A DNA stretch of 64,000 bases from Solen grandis (GCA_021229015.1 CM037777.1:60040642-60104641), one strand, 5' to 3'; shown: positions 21,129-33,175, counted from the stretch's first letter. Translations and numbers: made by a program. Notes: a model not told the origin generated them from the letters alone.

Positions 21129-24100
21129 ACACATGGTTTTGTCTAACATCCAAAATGAGTAATACATGTTACATAATTGAAAAGTTGCAGTACTGTACAT
21201 TGCCTCAGTTGATTCCCACCACAAATATTTCAAACAAGTCAGTTACTTCTTTCCACAAGAAGCCTAAGACAGTATCTAGGAATTTAATTAGTATAAAATA
21301 TGAATTGCCTAAATTAACCAAATCACAGAATTTTCTTTCAATCTGCTGTATAAATCCAAGATCAGTCAAGAACAAGACTATTTCACTTTGTGATTTCATA
21401 CTATCAAATGATTTTGACATTGTTGCTGTTACTGAAACATGGCTCGGAAGCAAAATTGACAAATCCTGCATTGCTGAATTGGTTCCCACTGGTTATTGCA
21501 TCAAACATGTGCCACGTGATGGTAGACGTGGAGGTGGAGTTGCTCTTATATTCAAATCACCTATTGATATCCATTTGATTTCTTCAAGTGCTGACATGAG
21601 TTTTCTACTTAATCTCAACTAAAATTAAATAATTACTCAGTACGTTTTGCAGTCATATACAGACCGCCTCCATCAAAAGCAAAAGGTTTTAAGACAAATA
21701 AGTTTTTAGAACAAGAATGGCCAACGTTCCTCTCAAGATACGCTACTGATGATAAAAGTGTCATTATAGTTGGCGGCTTAAATTTTCACTTAGACGTCCC
21801 AAATAATCGTGACACCTTGCAGTTTAGTAGTACCCTCAAGTCTTGTGGTATGAGGCAGCACGTAAACCAACCTACACATGTAGGAGGACATACGCTTGAT
21901 GTAGTAATCACCAGGGATTCCGAAGACATCGTTTCTCAAATTGATGTTTCCGATCCCGGACTATCAGACTCAACCGGGAAGGTTTCTCGTGATCATTACG
22001 CTGTGACATTTACAGCAAAGATATTTAAGCCAACACCTATAAGAAAAACCGTTTCTTTTAGGAAAGTTAGTACTATTAATATACAATCTTTTAAGGAGGA
22101 CATTGTGTCATCTGGTCTACAAAATTCTCAGTCATGGTCTTCAGATGCTGATGAGTTAGTAAATACATTAATAAATGAATTATCTTTTCTCCTAGAAAAA
22201 CATGCTCCATTACGTACTAAGACTATAGTTTTGAGGCCCGGACGTGACTGGTACACAGACGAACTTCACGATGCCAAACACCATCGCCGAAAGCTAGAGC
22301 GTAAATGGCGACAGTCAAAACTTATAATAGATCATCAGATATACCATGAACAATGTGCTCTGGTAACTAAATTTCTAAAACAAGCCAGAATTGCTTATTA
22401 TAAGGACAAAATAAAATCTTCAGGACGAGATCAGAAATGTCTTTTCAAAATAACAAATCATCTTCTTGGCTCGACAACTGAAGCGGTTTTACCTTCTACG
22501 ACATCATCGAAGGAATTAGCGCAGGACTTTAGAAATGATATAAGGGCAGACATCTCAACAACGAGCGTTCCCGAAGCTGTTGAACCATCTCGGCCATGTT
22601 TAATTTCTTATCTGACTGCTTTCTCTTCATTGTCTGAACAGGATATCAAGCAAATAATCGTGAAATCACCAAACAAATCATGTGAACATGATCCAATACC
22701 CACATGGCTGTTGAAATCTTGCATCGATGAACTTTCACCGATATTGACTAAAATCATTAACACATCATTAGAATCAGCGTATGTTCCCAAATTGTTTAAA
22801 TGTTCACGAATACGACCATTACTCAAAAAACCCGGCCTTGACCAAAATGAACTAAAAAACTATAGACCAGTTTCAAATTTACCATCTGTTTCAAAAGTTC
22901 TAGAAAAAGCAGTAGACTCACAACTAGAGCGTCATTTAACACTGAACAATCTACATGAAGAACATCAATCTGCCTATAGGAAGTTCCATTCTACAGAAAC
23001 AGCATTAATTAAAGTCCAAAATGACATCATGCAATCCTTAGATCAAAATAAAGTCGCCATTCTTGTCCTACTTGACCTCTCAGCTGCGTTTGATACCATC
23101 GACCATAGTTTACTCTTGAATAGTTTGACACATGACTTTGGAATTGAGGGAAAACCACTTCAGTGGATGACGTCTTACTTAGGTGACCGGTACCAAACAG
23201 TTTGTATTGACGGCTAGTTGTCAGAAGCAGTTTTGATGAATTACAGTTTTCCGCAAAGCTCAGTTTTAGGTCCGAAAAATTACATTATGTATACAAAACC
23301 AGTTGGAGCCATCTGCAGAAACCACGGTCTACTTCATCATTTGTACGCAGACGATTCTCAACTTTACATAGCTTTCAAACCTACTGATCAAGTTAATGTT
23401 GCAGAAGCTGTTCAGCGTGTCGAGGCCTGCCTGGCAGAAATACTTTCATGGATGCATCAAAACATGCTTAAACTCAACACCAATAAGTAATTCTTTTCTC
23501 TTCTAAACACAATGAAAAGCTTGTTGGTGATATTTCAATAACCATTGGAGCATCTAAAATACAACCGGCTACTGTTGTTAGAAATCTGGGAGCTTTTTTA
23601 GACTCTAGATTAGACTTAGAAGATCACGTAAACTCAGTTGTCGATCTTGTTATGCTCAACTTCGCCGAATTAGCCACATCAGACAGTATCTTACCACTGA
23701 CGCAACAAAATCGCTTGTTAACAGTCTTGTTACATCTCGATTGGACTACTGTAATTCTCTGTTATATGGATTACCAAAAAACACTTTCCAAAAGCTACAG
23801 ACTGTCCAAAACACAGCGGCTAGGATTATTACAAAAAAACCCACGTTTCAGTCATATAACCCCCATCCTTAAAGAGCTGCATTGGTTGCCTGTAGAAGCC
23901 AGAATACAGTTTAAGATATTAACTCTTACGTTCAAGGCACTACATGGTCAATCACCGGAGTATATTCAATTAATGTTAGAAATTTACAGACCCAGCCGTG
24001 TACTTAGATCCCAAGACGTTTCAGTGACACTAGTCCAACCTAGAACTAAAACAGCGAAATATGGGGATAGATGCTTTACTCTTAGTGCTCCAAAACTCTG

Positions 24101-24784
24101 GAACTCGTTGCCGGTATTAATACGCCAGTCTAGCAGTTTCGTCTCATTCAAGAAACTCTTAAAAAACATACTTCTTTGTTCGATTCTATAGCGATCATTA
24201 AAATGGAAAATTACTCGATTACTGTACTTTTAATAACTGTGGATTTTAAACATTTTAATGTTGGTTTTCTACACGTTTATTTAATGATATTTTTCCAGTT
24301 TGCTTCTTAAATTTTATCAGGGGCCCTTAACTTTACTTTAATACTATTTGATATTATGGCACTGTTGTTACTTATATTTTAAAACACTCTACACATGATA
24401 TTCTTACCTTATTTTAGGTGTATCTAGTTTCAGTGGATGGTTTCATTGCATGTATTTTACATCTCCTATTTTCTTTTTTGTGTTTAAACAGATTGTAAAG
24501 CACTTTTGAACGTATAACATATATGAAAAAAGTGCTATATAAATGTGGTGTAATAATAATAATGATAATAATACTGTAGGTCAATGGCATTAATTGTTTT
24601 TATCACTATCGAGACTTAGTGTTTATTTTTATCGTCTTTACTTCCAGACCGTCGGTTGACACATTGCTCCACTGACGAGGCTTGTGCCGGGTACGACTGT
24701 CCAGTTCACTACGAGCCATTCTGTTTCCACGCACATCCGGCAGGGTTCCCCGTGTGTTATTGTCAATATGCCAATTCAAACTAA
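20850..24784 (+). CDS. Cvsi-type serine protease inhibitor, copy 2 (exons 2-3)
   Basis: Two exons of a second secreted 12-cysteine inhibitor. Exon 2 is 20850-20975 (acceptor AACCCCAG, phase 1; donor A|GTAAGT). It encodes the leader end VAAAQ and NCTTNEDCHVGDAHC, close to copy 1. Exon 3 is 24648-24784 (acceptor TACTTCCAG), with TAA at 24782-24784 and six cysteines including CSTDEACAGYDC and VCYC. The frame is open across the splice. The first exon is not visible upstream within 2 kb; exon 1 of copy 1 (12282-12318) would join in the correct phase, giving FFG-VAAAQ. The 3.67-kb intron is enlarged by a LINE in the same orientation. Family: oyster Cvsi inhibitors of microbial subtilisins. The exons look functional. 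Confidence 0.8.
21074..21125. repeat. (TA)n-(GA)n compound microsatellite
   Basis: A TA tract followed by a GA tract, just before the 5' end of the LINE. Confidence 0.9.
21130..24573 (+). mobile_element. decayed L2/CR1-like LINE in Cvsi copy 2 intron
   Basis: A non-LTR retrotransposon. An apurinic-type endonuclease comes first (VAVTETWL; then VGGLNFHL where GDFN is expected; RDHYAV where SDH is expected). The reverse transcriptase follows (YRPVSNL, HQSAYRKFHSTETAL, LLDLSAAFDTIDH, YADD at 23344-23355), then a C-terminal region (LHWLPVEARIQFKIL). The 3' end has the word TGTAAAGCAC, then AGTGCTATATAAATG and a TAA/TGA-type microsatellite tail, as in L2/CR1 elements. Open segments are 21155-21622, 21817-23217, 23218-23490 and 23652-24191. 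They are separated by a frame change near 21622, a TAG at 23215-23217, a stop at 23488-23490 and further shifts. The altered endonuclease residues also argue that it is dead. The 5' boundary is approximate. Confidence 0.85.
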
Positions 24785-24796
24785 CTGTTCTCAAGC

Positions 24797-24802
24797 AATA
24801 AA
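24797..24802 (+). terminator. polyadenylation signal of Cvsi copy 2
   Basis: AATAAA starts 13 bases after the stop codon. It is closer than in copy 1. Confidence 0.6.
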
Positions 24803-24939
24803 TGTTCCAAATATTCAAACAGAAACTGTTGATCACAATTCATTGTAATTGGTCCCAATCGCGTCTGAGCTTTAAAAAGAGATTGTTAAAGACCTTCAGA
24901 AATGAGGCTTCTTCCGAGGCTTGGGTCTGTCATTTGCGA

Positions 24940-27300
24940 CTATTCAAATAATTTATAACGAGAAAAGACCTCGAATATTTAAGTTTATTGAACTTATAAA
25001 GTCTGAAACAGACTATGTATTTTGGATAAAAATAGATACTCATGATAATGACACTATTATAATCGGTGTAGTATATATTTTAAAATCATGATAATTTTGA
25101 AACTTTTGAGAGGGAAGTGGCAGAAATTACATTTAAATATGACAAACTTTTTCATTTTGCTCAAACTGCAAGAATGCCTGAATTCCAGAGGAAGATTTTG
25201 ATGATTGTTATTTTGGTATGAACTAACATGACAGCATTCTTCTAAGTCAGAAATCAACTTTAGTACAATGTGGTATACCACTCACACTTATATCTCAAGA
25301 CACCAAGAAAACCAACAATGGCTATACAATGATAAGCATGTGTAAAAATAATAATTTAGCTATAACAAATGGGAGACTTGGCTCAGATAAAACTCTTGAT
25401 AAAATAACATTAAAAAATATATCTGTAATTGATTATATGCTATCCAGTGTAATTGTTTTCTCATTTATCAAAGATTTTAAGATTGCTGAACCAGACACTT
25501 TGTTTAGTTATGGTCACTCTCTTTTAGAAAAATGTATTAAAACAGATACTGAAATGTATAAAACAATAAAATTCATTAAAACTTCAGAACAAACTCATCG
25601 CTGGAATCTTATTCAACCACTTTAAAAAAGCTAGCAATAACAGTGATCATAATGAGGATGACAGTCAGACACTATCTGATCTTAATCTGACAGATGAAAA
25701 CAATCTTTAAATTCACCCAATACAAATATGGAGGTCTAAAAATTTATAAACTTACTGCACAACAATAAATCACCAGGTATTGACTCAGTACTGAACGAAT
25801 ACATCAAACATGTTACCCTCATACGTATCTTTATTCAACCTGATTTTTTATTCAGGATATATACCAACCATTTGGAGTGAAGGAATTATTATACCAATTT
25901 ATAAATTTAAGGATGATCTTACAGACCTTTAACCTTATTAAATTGTATAAGTAAATTATTTACCCGCATTTTAAATAATAGAATTAATTCATGCCTAGAA
26001 CAGAATAACATCTAATCAGAAAATCAGGCAGGATTTAGGAAAATCACCAAACAACAGATCATATATTCACCCTTCATGCCATTATTGAAATTTTGAAACA
26101 CTGTAACACACTGTAACAAAATACTTTTTTTTTATTTACCTTTCAGTTTGGCATTGTGGCTTATGGCAAAAACTTCTTGAACAAAATGTAAATGGTATTT
26201 TTAGAATAGTAAAAAGTATGTACCAAATATCAAATCTGTGTTTCAATTAATGGTGAAAATAGAGTTCTTTGGCTTCAACTGGAGGTCAGGCAAGGCAAAA
26301 ATCTATCCCCGGTGTTATTCTCATTATTTTTAAATGATTAGGGAGAATATATTTTTAGTCTTAATAACAAAGGAATCAATTTTAATGATCCTGATATGGA
26401 CCCATCTTTATAAAAAACTTTATGCAGAGGAAACTATACTAATCTCTGATGACCTACATGGACTACATGATATTAAGAATTTTGTCTCATATTGGAAAAT
26501 GGAAATTAAACATTAATATTGAAAACACAAAGGTTATGGTCTTTAGTTCTAAGCAAATAAATGCATCTCTAAAGATAGACTAAAGAATTAGAAATAGTTA
26601 ATTCTTACAAATACCTAGGCACCTACTTCACTAGAATGGCAGCTTCATAATTTCATAACATAGGAAACATCTCGCACAACAAGCACGTAAAGCCATGCAT
26701 CTACTTTATAATATAAAAGAAATGCAAACAGATTGTGATTAATACAATGTCATACAGTGTTGGTTTTATACTTCTATGAAAACAGTAGTAAACTAGCGAC
26801 GTATTATCTGTTCAAAGATTCTTTTGCATACGAGTCTTACCTAAAATATGCTGATAATCAAATGCATTGTAAGTATGTCTTTGACTAGATTAAACTATTC
26901 TTCACATAACAAAGTTTTGAAATCTATGGGTTGTCTTTTTAAGATTATCAGGAAACTAGATATACCCTTATAATTAATTTTAAACCTCTTCGACACATAT
27001 GTTACCTCTATATTGACTTATGCCTGCCACGTATGGGGATAATATAGTTAGTGTGCATAGGAATTTTTAAACGTATTTTGGAAGTAAAATTATCGACATG
27101 AAATTCGGTATTCTATGGAGAATCGGGAAGATATACATTTATGTTACACAAGTGATGTTGAGGATGAATACCATTCTGTTATTCGTTGTTAATTTTATAA
27201 TAATTAAAGATCTACATATATAAGTATTTTCATAAAAAAAGAAAAATATATGTTTAAATTCATTGAACTGATTAGTACTAGAAATATAAATTTGTATGTT
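24940..27300 (+). mobile_element. second decayed LINE, heavily broken
   Basis: Fragments in the order expected for a non-LTR element. Endonuclease pieces come first (FWIKID near 25020; then 25329-25625 with NLAITNGRLGSDK and SVIDYMLSS). Reverse-transcriptase pieces follow (NNKSPGIDSVLNEYIK near 25755, LLNCISKLF near 25935, ENQAGFRK near 26015). A C-terminal piece (LTYACHVWG near 27015) is last. The frame changes many times and stops are frequent. It is a different type from the LINE at 21130-24573. Both ends are approximate. It could be of the same kind as the 3' fragment at 38944-39820. Confidence 0.65.
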
Positions 27301-27714
27301 TTTTTTTTGTGTAAAAACGCATTTAACATGCGTACAGATTTGTCAACAAAACATTACATTTACAGTTTATTAACTAGAAATATATATAAATGGTGACCAA
27401 GAAAGTTCAGTCACTTGTGAATTAAAAAGTCACACTTTTGTCACAAGTTTTATCATTACTTACCTATTGCAAGCCGCGTTGCTCCAGCCAGGAGTAGCTT
27501 CATTTTAGATGCCCAAAATCAGTCGCCACTTAAACATATGAGTAGTAAACCGAATTGCCCGTGCAAATCGTGATCGCACACAAGTGTTGATCAGCTTGAC
27601 CTTTTGTCAATATACATATTGTTAATCAATCAATTGTTTGCTAACATTTTCTTGAAAAAAAAAATGAATTAACAGGTAAATTAAATTAGAGATGCGTTTA
27701 AAGTTTTGCCTAGT

Positions 27715-27920
27715 AAATTTCATCGTCGAATATCATCGGCTGACTTTTTCCGTTTCACTACATGACACCATGCCGTGGGGAAATAGGCAAGCAAACCGCA
27801 GTTATACAGTAGTTCTTGATTATATTATCCACAAAAGAAAACACGCCTTATAAATGCAATACTCTTCGGTGTGGAGGCTTGAAAGTCAAGCAATAAAACA
27901 ATAATAAAAACAATAACAAT
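27715..27920 (+). repeat. direct repeat upstream of RING pseudogene
   Basis: It starts TTCATCGTCG, continues with a CTTTTTCCG word and ends with AATACTCTTCG. A diverged copy in the same orientation is at 29245-29400. The two flank the RING pseudogene at a distance of about 1.5 kb. Confidence 0.5.
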
Positions 27921-28094
27921 AAAAAAAAAAGAATTGTTACATCCGGCAGCTGTATAAAACGGCTTCTATGCAACAAAATTCAGCCGTAAAATCCCACGGC
28001 CTATAGATGGTCGATCAATCGACCGTGGGTATTCGACGATGAATAAATTAAGTATTCCTTTAACATAAACATTATAATGTGTTCCCTTGTTTAG

Positions 28095-28265
28095 ATGTTG
28101 CTGCCGAACATGAAAGGCTGCTCAACATTTGCAGTGTTCTCGCTGCAAAATGAATGAAGGGGACATCTTATTCCTACCATGTCTTACCACAGGCTGTGTC
28201 ACGTGTGTGCTGATGACGTCATCCTTTGTCCTGAATGTGGATCGGCGGAAGAAGCACAATTCTGA
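28095..28265 (+). pseudogene. RING-finger exon, frameshifted duplicate
   Basis: A duplicate of the exon at 10249-10436, preceded by a similar acceptor (CTTGTTTAG) and the same phase. The start matches (AAEHERLLNI against VAEYDRLLNI). One base is missing after ATT near 28127, and a second near 28185 in the middle of the zinc-binding core. The last part is in frame again as HRLC, then LCPECGSAEEA, ending in a premature TGA (28263-28265), where copy 1 continues to IRTRLE. The protein would lose its RING, so the copy is a pseudogene. Other exons of this gene are not seen nearby. Confidence 0.75.
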
Positions 28266-28279
28266 AATGTCTGGAGTAA

Positions 28280-29210
28280 CCGTCCGTCTCAATAAAATGG
28301 AAATACTTACATGTACATGCATTATATTTTTCGTATGGGAATGTGATTTCAATTACTTTTAACCCCTTTTGAAGCTCTTTGTTATGATTAATATACATTC
28401 CACTTATTTTAAATTACAATAGAGTTTTTTTTTTCTCTAATTGTATGATGCAATATATTAAACAATTTTCAGATTTTCACGTCTTTTTTTTGTCTTTTTT
28501 CCCCTATGAAACCAAATTAAAGGATTATTTAGTTACTGCATCTATGTATTAATTATTTGACTTAAGATCCTCAAAATAAAACTACAATATTAGTATATCA
28601 AACAATAAATAGTAAGAACATAATTATTGAGAAGTATATCTATAGCAATGATGAAATAGCACAATCAAATCAATATTTAAAGGAAACACTGCATTAATAA
28701 CAAAATTCGGGATTTTCCCCAGTTATTGAATTGATATAAAATTTTACTGACTTTTCAGAAAGAAAATTTCGTCAACCACATATCTATCAATTCTGCTACT
28801 TTGAGATTAAACCTTTTGCTCTCAACAACTGTACAAATTTGGTAAATATTGGTATCATCGGAAACACGAAACAAATGCGCATATGATAGGAAAAGCTTCA
28901 TATTTTGGGTTCTTGAGTAGAGAAAAAAGTGAACTAATGATTCAAAGGTGAACCACAAAGAATTTTTCACTTTCCTTAAATCTCCCCTATTTCATCCATT
29001 TTAATAAGATAAATCATGAACACTTATGTTTGCTTACGTTTGTTTAATGCTGTTTTAATAAGCTGCTCGGCAGCTTATGCATTATGGGGGTCACGTGACC
29101 CGTATGACGTCATTGATGGAGCAAATGTCATTTGCCTTCATAATTTCATATATATGTGTGTTACCAAAAATTATCTTCTAAAAGTTGATCAAAACATCAT
29201 ATAAACAGAA
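28280..29210 (+). repeat. duplicated block downstream of RING pseudogene
   Basis: The counterpart of 10437-11250, sharing the segment around GGTCACGTGA ... TCATTGAT (29089-29117) and the AATTTCATATA words after it. No gene of its own. Confidence 0.5.
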
Positions 29211-29244
29211 GCGGTGACTAGCAAACTTCATGACATTTATATGT

Positions 29245-29400
29245 TAGTTCATCGTCGGAACCGACGGTCTTTTTCCGATATCACTACCGTATATACCGTT
29301 GGGATTTTCATGCTCAGCTACTTGCTTAGGTGACCAATGAAACCACGCGTTTGAATACTCTTCGTTGAAGTTGAAAAGCAAAGACCGACTCAACAACCAA
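29245..29400 (+). repeat. direct repeat downstream of RING pseudogene
   Basis: The second copy of the segment at 27715-27920, with the same CATCGTCGG, CTTTTTCCG and AATACTCTTCG words. Confidence 0.5.
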
Positions 29401-29744
29401 ACAACTATATGTAATGCCCCGTTTCACTGGTCAAATGATACGTGTTGTCTCCGTCACGGATCCAATTAAATTCCTAATTAATAAATCGTGAGAACGGATT
29501 GTTTTCTTATCAAATAACCCACGATCGATTAAGAAGCAATGCGTATTGAGCGAACGTGTGTTGCGATGATGATGTTAGTTAACCACAGAGTAATATGCTT
29601 CGTTTCTTTTTTTAAACACATAAAAATAAATAAGTGTTTAATAGAAATGATTCGGTTTGTTTATTTTTTTAAATATATTTTTCTTAAATAATAATATAAA
29701 TTCAATTCCGTTTAAAACGGTACTCCTGCAAAACTATAATATTC

Positions 29745-30200
29745 TTGCAAAATCGAGCAATGTATTCTAGCATTCTTTATACATTCAGCAACGTTATAGG
29801 TAGGTTGGAATTTAAAAATAACGTAATAAGGACAAAAGTCCAGCAATAATGTTATAGGGATAGATCAGCAAGGTTATGAAATGAACTTCGAGCAATTCTT
29901 ATACATTTAGCAACGTAAAAGGGACAGACATTGAACAATATTTTTACACTCAGCAACGTTATGGGACGGATTTCGAGCATTTTTTATACATTCAGCAACG
30001 TTATAGGGACGGACTTGGAGCAATCTTTTTACACTCAGTAACGTTATAGGACGGACTTTGGGCAATCTTTATACATTAGAAACGTCGTAGGGATGGACTT
30101 CAAATTTCATTCGGCAAAAGGGGAGCAAGCTTTATACATTCAGAAACGTTTTAGGGATGGATTTCAAATACTCTATATACACCCAGTAACGTTTACTTGT
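29745..30200. repeat. ~44-bp minisatellite, about ten copies
   Basis: Units carry TATACATTCAGCAACGTTAT followed by AGGGACGGACTT and GAGCAAT. Copies are diverged and lengths vary. No coding potential. Confidence 0.8.
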
Positions 30201-31100
30201 AAAACATATTTCTCCCTCTAGCCTTAATTTCCTACGGATCGCTTTAGGACCTTATAACAGCGACTCCAAATAAAAGCAGCAGTGTCTAGTAGATGTATGC
30301 AGTAGACGAATTCTTGTTCAGTAAAATAATTTCAAAAAATTGTAAATTTCATGTATCTAAATATTTCATTTTTTTTAAGTTGTGTATTATAGATGAATTT
30401 TCTGAAAAAAAAAATGCTTTCGATAAGTAATGTTGAAATAAGGTTATTATAAAAGAAACAAGCCATGTATTAGTAATAAGTTTTCAGACAAAGATAATTT
30501 GAATTTTTGTATATATATTTATGATTTACTGCGTGCTACCAGGATTGGTCGACATACCATGTTGATTCAGCAGAAAAAGATGTTTATGTGTTAATCTTCC
30601 TAAAAGGGCTTTATTCTATCATTAAAAAAAATAAGCACTTTGAACTGACGATTAAAAAAAAAGATTTATTAACTTATTTTCGAGTGAAGTACATTCCTCA
30701 GTTCAGCATTATCACCCTAGCCCCTCCATCCTTCTGTCCAATGAAACGGATTTACCACTCGGGCATAATATTCAGTTCTATAGTGTAAGTGTGCAAAAAA
30801 TGTAACTGCCCTTATAAAATAAATACTTTTGGGGTGTCTGGGCAGTTTTTCTTCAAATTGATATGTTGGAGCAGATAACTATACCGTGTTACATTATTTT
30901 TTTTATTTTTTTTGCGTTTGACTGGTGTGAATTCGACTGGGATGCTACAAATTTAGCAGACGGAAACACTCGTATCATATCGACTCATTATGATTTGAAA
31001 TATGATAAACATATATAAGTAGATCATGACTCGAAGGGTCCAAACACATGGATTTGGATAATAATAACGACTATGACACACTTTTGCACATGTATGCTTT
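30201..31100. other. gene-free stretch
   Basis: AT-rich sequence downstream of Cvsi copy 3. No exon or RNA gene seen apart from the polyadenylation signal of copy 3 at its right edge. Confidence 0.4.
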
Positions 31101-31106
31101 GATATG

Positions 31107-31112
31107 TTTATT
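31107..31112 (-). terminator. polyadenylation signal of Cvsi copy 3
   Basis: AATAAA on the minus strand, 28 bases after the stop codon at 31141-31143. Confidence 0.6.
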
Positions 31113-31140
31113 TCATTTGTACAATTACATCACACGGGGC

Positions 31141-32363
31141 CTACTTGCAGTCACAGACTGGATGGGTACCATGGTGGTGAAAGTCACAGTATGGGGTCTG
31201 GTGTTGGGTACAGTGATATCCACTACAATCGCCATCAGAGGTACAGTCTGTCATTTGACGCTCTAGAAAATATAGGACAAACATATTTAATTAATCTTAT
31301 ACTGACTGACGTATACGCATGATATAACCCGTAAAATAAATTTAATCTTTATCAAACACTTCAATTTTTTTTTGTATGAAAAACGATCGTACATGTATTG
31401 TAAGAAACAGTTAATTGCATAACCAAATCACAATATTGTAAATACACTGAATGGAGACATAATTCGCATATAGTTTCGCTAGTAGAACAAAGATTGGTGT
31501 GCCTTTCTTACACTAGTTCGATTTTTTTTCTTGGCGTAGCTGTATTACTACTGAACAGATCAATTAAAACAGAAATAACTATCAATCCAAAGTGGGATAG
31601 CCTATTGCTTAAGCAGACTGATTACCGTCAATGATTAGGAATAACGTCCTTTCTTAATCTAGAGATTAAGGGTTTGGTTCTAGGCAGAGACCTAAAATAA
31701 TTGCTAACACCGATACAAATACATATATATCACATTGGACTGCTTGATCCGGTGTCAGGATAATGTAAATGGGTTGTGGTATCATGCCACTTGTCTACGG
31801 CGTGTTAGGTAGCAGTGAGGCAGCGCACTATGTAGACAAAGCCCAAAATGACTCGGGCAAAACAAAACCAATATGAATGAAATGTTTTACATAAGGCCAT
31901 TTGCAAAGTAATATACAAAATTAACCTTATATGAAAAAAACAATGGCTATTTCCTATGTGCACATATGTATTAAAATGGATAGCAAGATAGATATACTGG
32001 CGTGCATTCAGTATGACATACCGTATGCAACCGTACGCTTAAAGTTAGCTATGAAACATTCAGGTCATAAACCACGATGTTGACGTATACCCATGTACAG
32101 CATAAGGAGCACGTGAACAGCATGCTGTATGGTCCTAAGTGAATTCCGTAGCTGACTGTAAGCGACCGATTGCAAACGGATTGCCATACTGAATGCACGC
32201 CTGTTCTGTGTGCAAGGTTAGTGACATCACTTACTGTTGTGACCATGGATACAATTACAGCTGCCATCGTCCAAACAGACCCAGTGTTCCCCGTGATTGG
32301 GGCAATGGGCGTCATTCACGTGACAGTCCTCATTGGTGGTGCAGTTCTGAGCAATCGCAACAG
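31141..32363 (-). CDS. Cvsi-type serine protease inhibitor, copy 3 (exons 2-3)
   Basis: Third member of the inhibitor cluster, in the opposite orientation. Exon 2 is complement(32235-32363), acceptor TTGTTCTGTAG in phase 1, donor A|GTAAGT. It encodes the leader end AVAIAQ and NCTTNEDCHVNDAHC. Exon 3 is complement(31141-31262), acceptor TATTTTCTAG. It encodes six cysteines including CTSDGDCSGYHC and VCDCK, and ends TAG. The frame is open through the splice, giving all 12 cysteines. The phases match copy 2. The first exon was not found in the 650 bp up to the assembly gap at 33031-33130. The 972-bp intron holds a minus-strand R1 repeat (31735-31840). It looks functional apart from the missing first exon. 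Confidence 0.8.
31735..31840 (-). repeat. dispersed SINE-like repeat R1
   Basis: The reverse complement has GGCATGATACCACAACCCAT and ATTATCCTGACACCGG, as in the copies at 8555 and 14118. It lies in the intron of Cvsi copy 3. Confidence 0.6.
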
Positions 32364-33030
32364 CTACAGAACAACACATGGTATCAGTAAAATTTACTTT
32401 AGTTGATGTTAGAAAAAATAAAATTAATCAATACTATGGTTTCCAACGGCAATCATTCGGTGATGTGTAGTTATTTTGATCAAATTATTGATCAACGTGC
32501 ATGGTGCACCGAGAAACTGTTGACAGAATTTACATGATGAAACAGCTATGTATGAATTAACATTCCAGTATTAAAGCATGGTTGAACTATAGAGGCAAAG
32601 GACATATGACGCCAAAAACGTCACACGTTTTCCCGCAACTCTGGTTACTAGTAGAACGACTGCTCAGCTGAACTGGCCCCTTGTTTCATGTGAGTCTCTC
32701 AGTTCCTTAAGTGCTTTGATTTGTTTTATAATGATCCGGAATGAAGTTTTCTTTATAACTGCATACCTAAGGAGGAGATCATGACCTTTGCTCAGTATTA
32801 GTGAATAAGTCGGCTAATGTGCACAATCGCTTTGCATTGATACGTTATTGAGCGTGGAGTTTTACATTGCAGTGAGAACGGCCGCGGTAATTATGCAAAT
32901 CAACAATGAACGCATTTGCATTTAAACCCCGAATCTAAAAATAGATACCCAAAAGCAATTGAGTGGTAAGCAGGGGAGCTCAGTCGAAAATAAAATGCGT
33001 TCAACGAGAAGAAGCGTTCAAAATTTTATT

Positions 33031-33130
33031 NNNNNNNNNNNNNNNNNNNNNNNNNNNNNNNNNNNNNNNNNNNNNNNNNNNNNNNNNNNNNNNNNNNNNN
33101 NNNNNNNNNNNNNNNNNNNNNNNNNNNNNN
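33031..33130. other. assembly gap (100 N)
   Basis: Exactly 100 N. It lies between Cvsi copy 3 and the glutamate receptor exons and may hide first exons of either. Confidence 0.99.
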
Positions 33131-33175
33131 TTTTTTTTGTTGTTTTTTTGTCAAACAGGCGTTTTATATTAAGGG

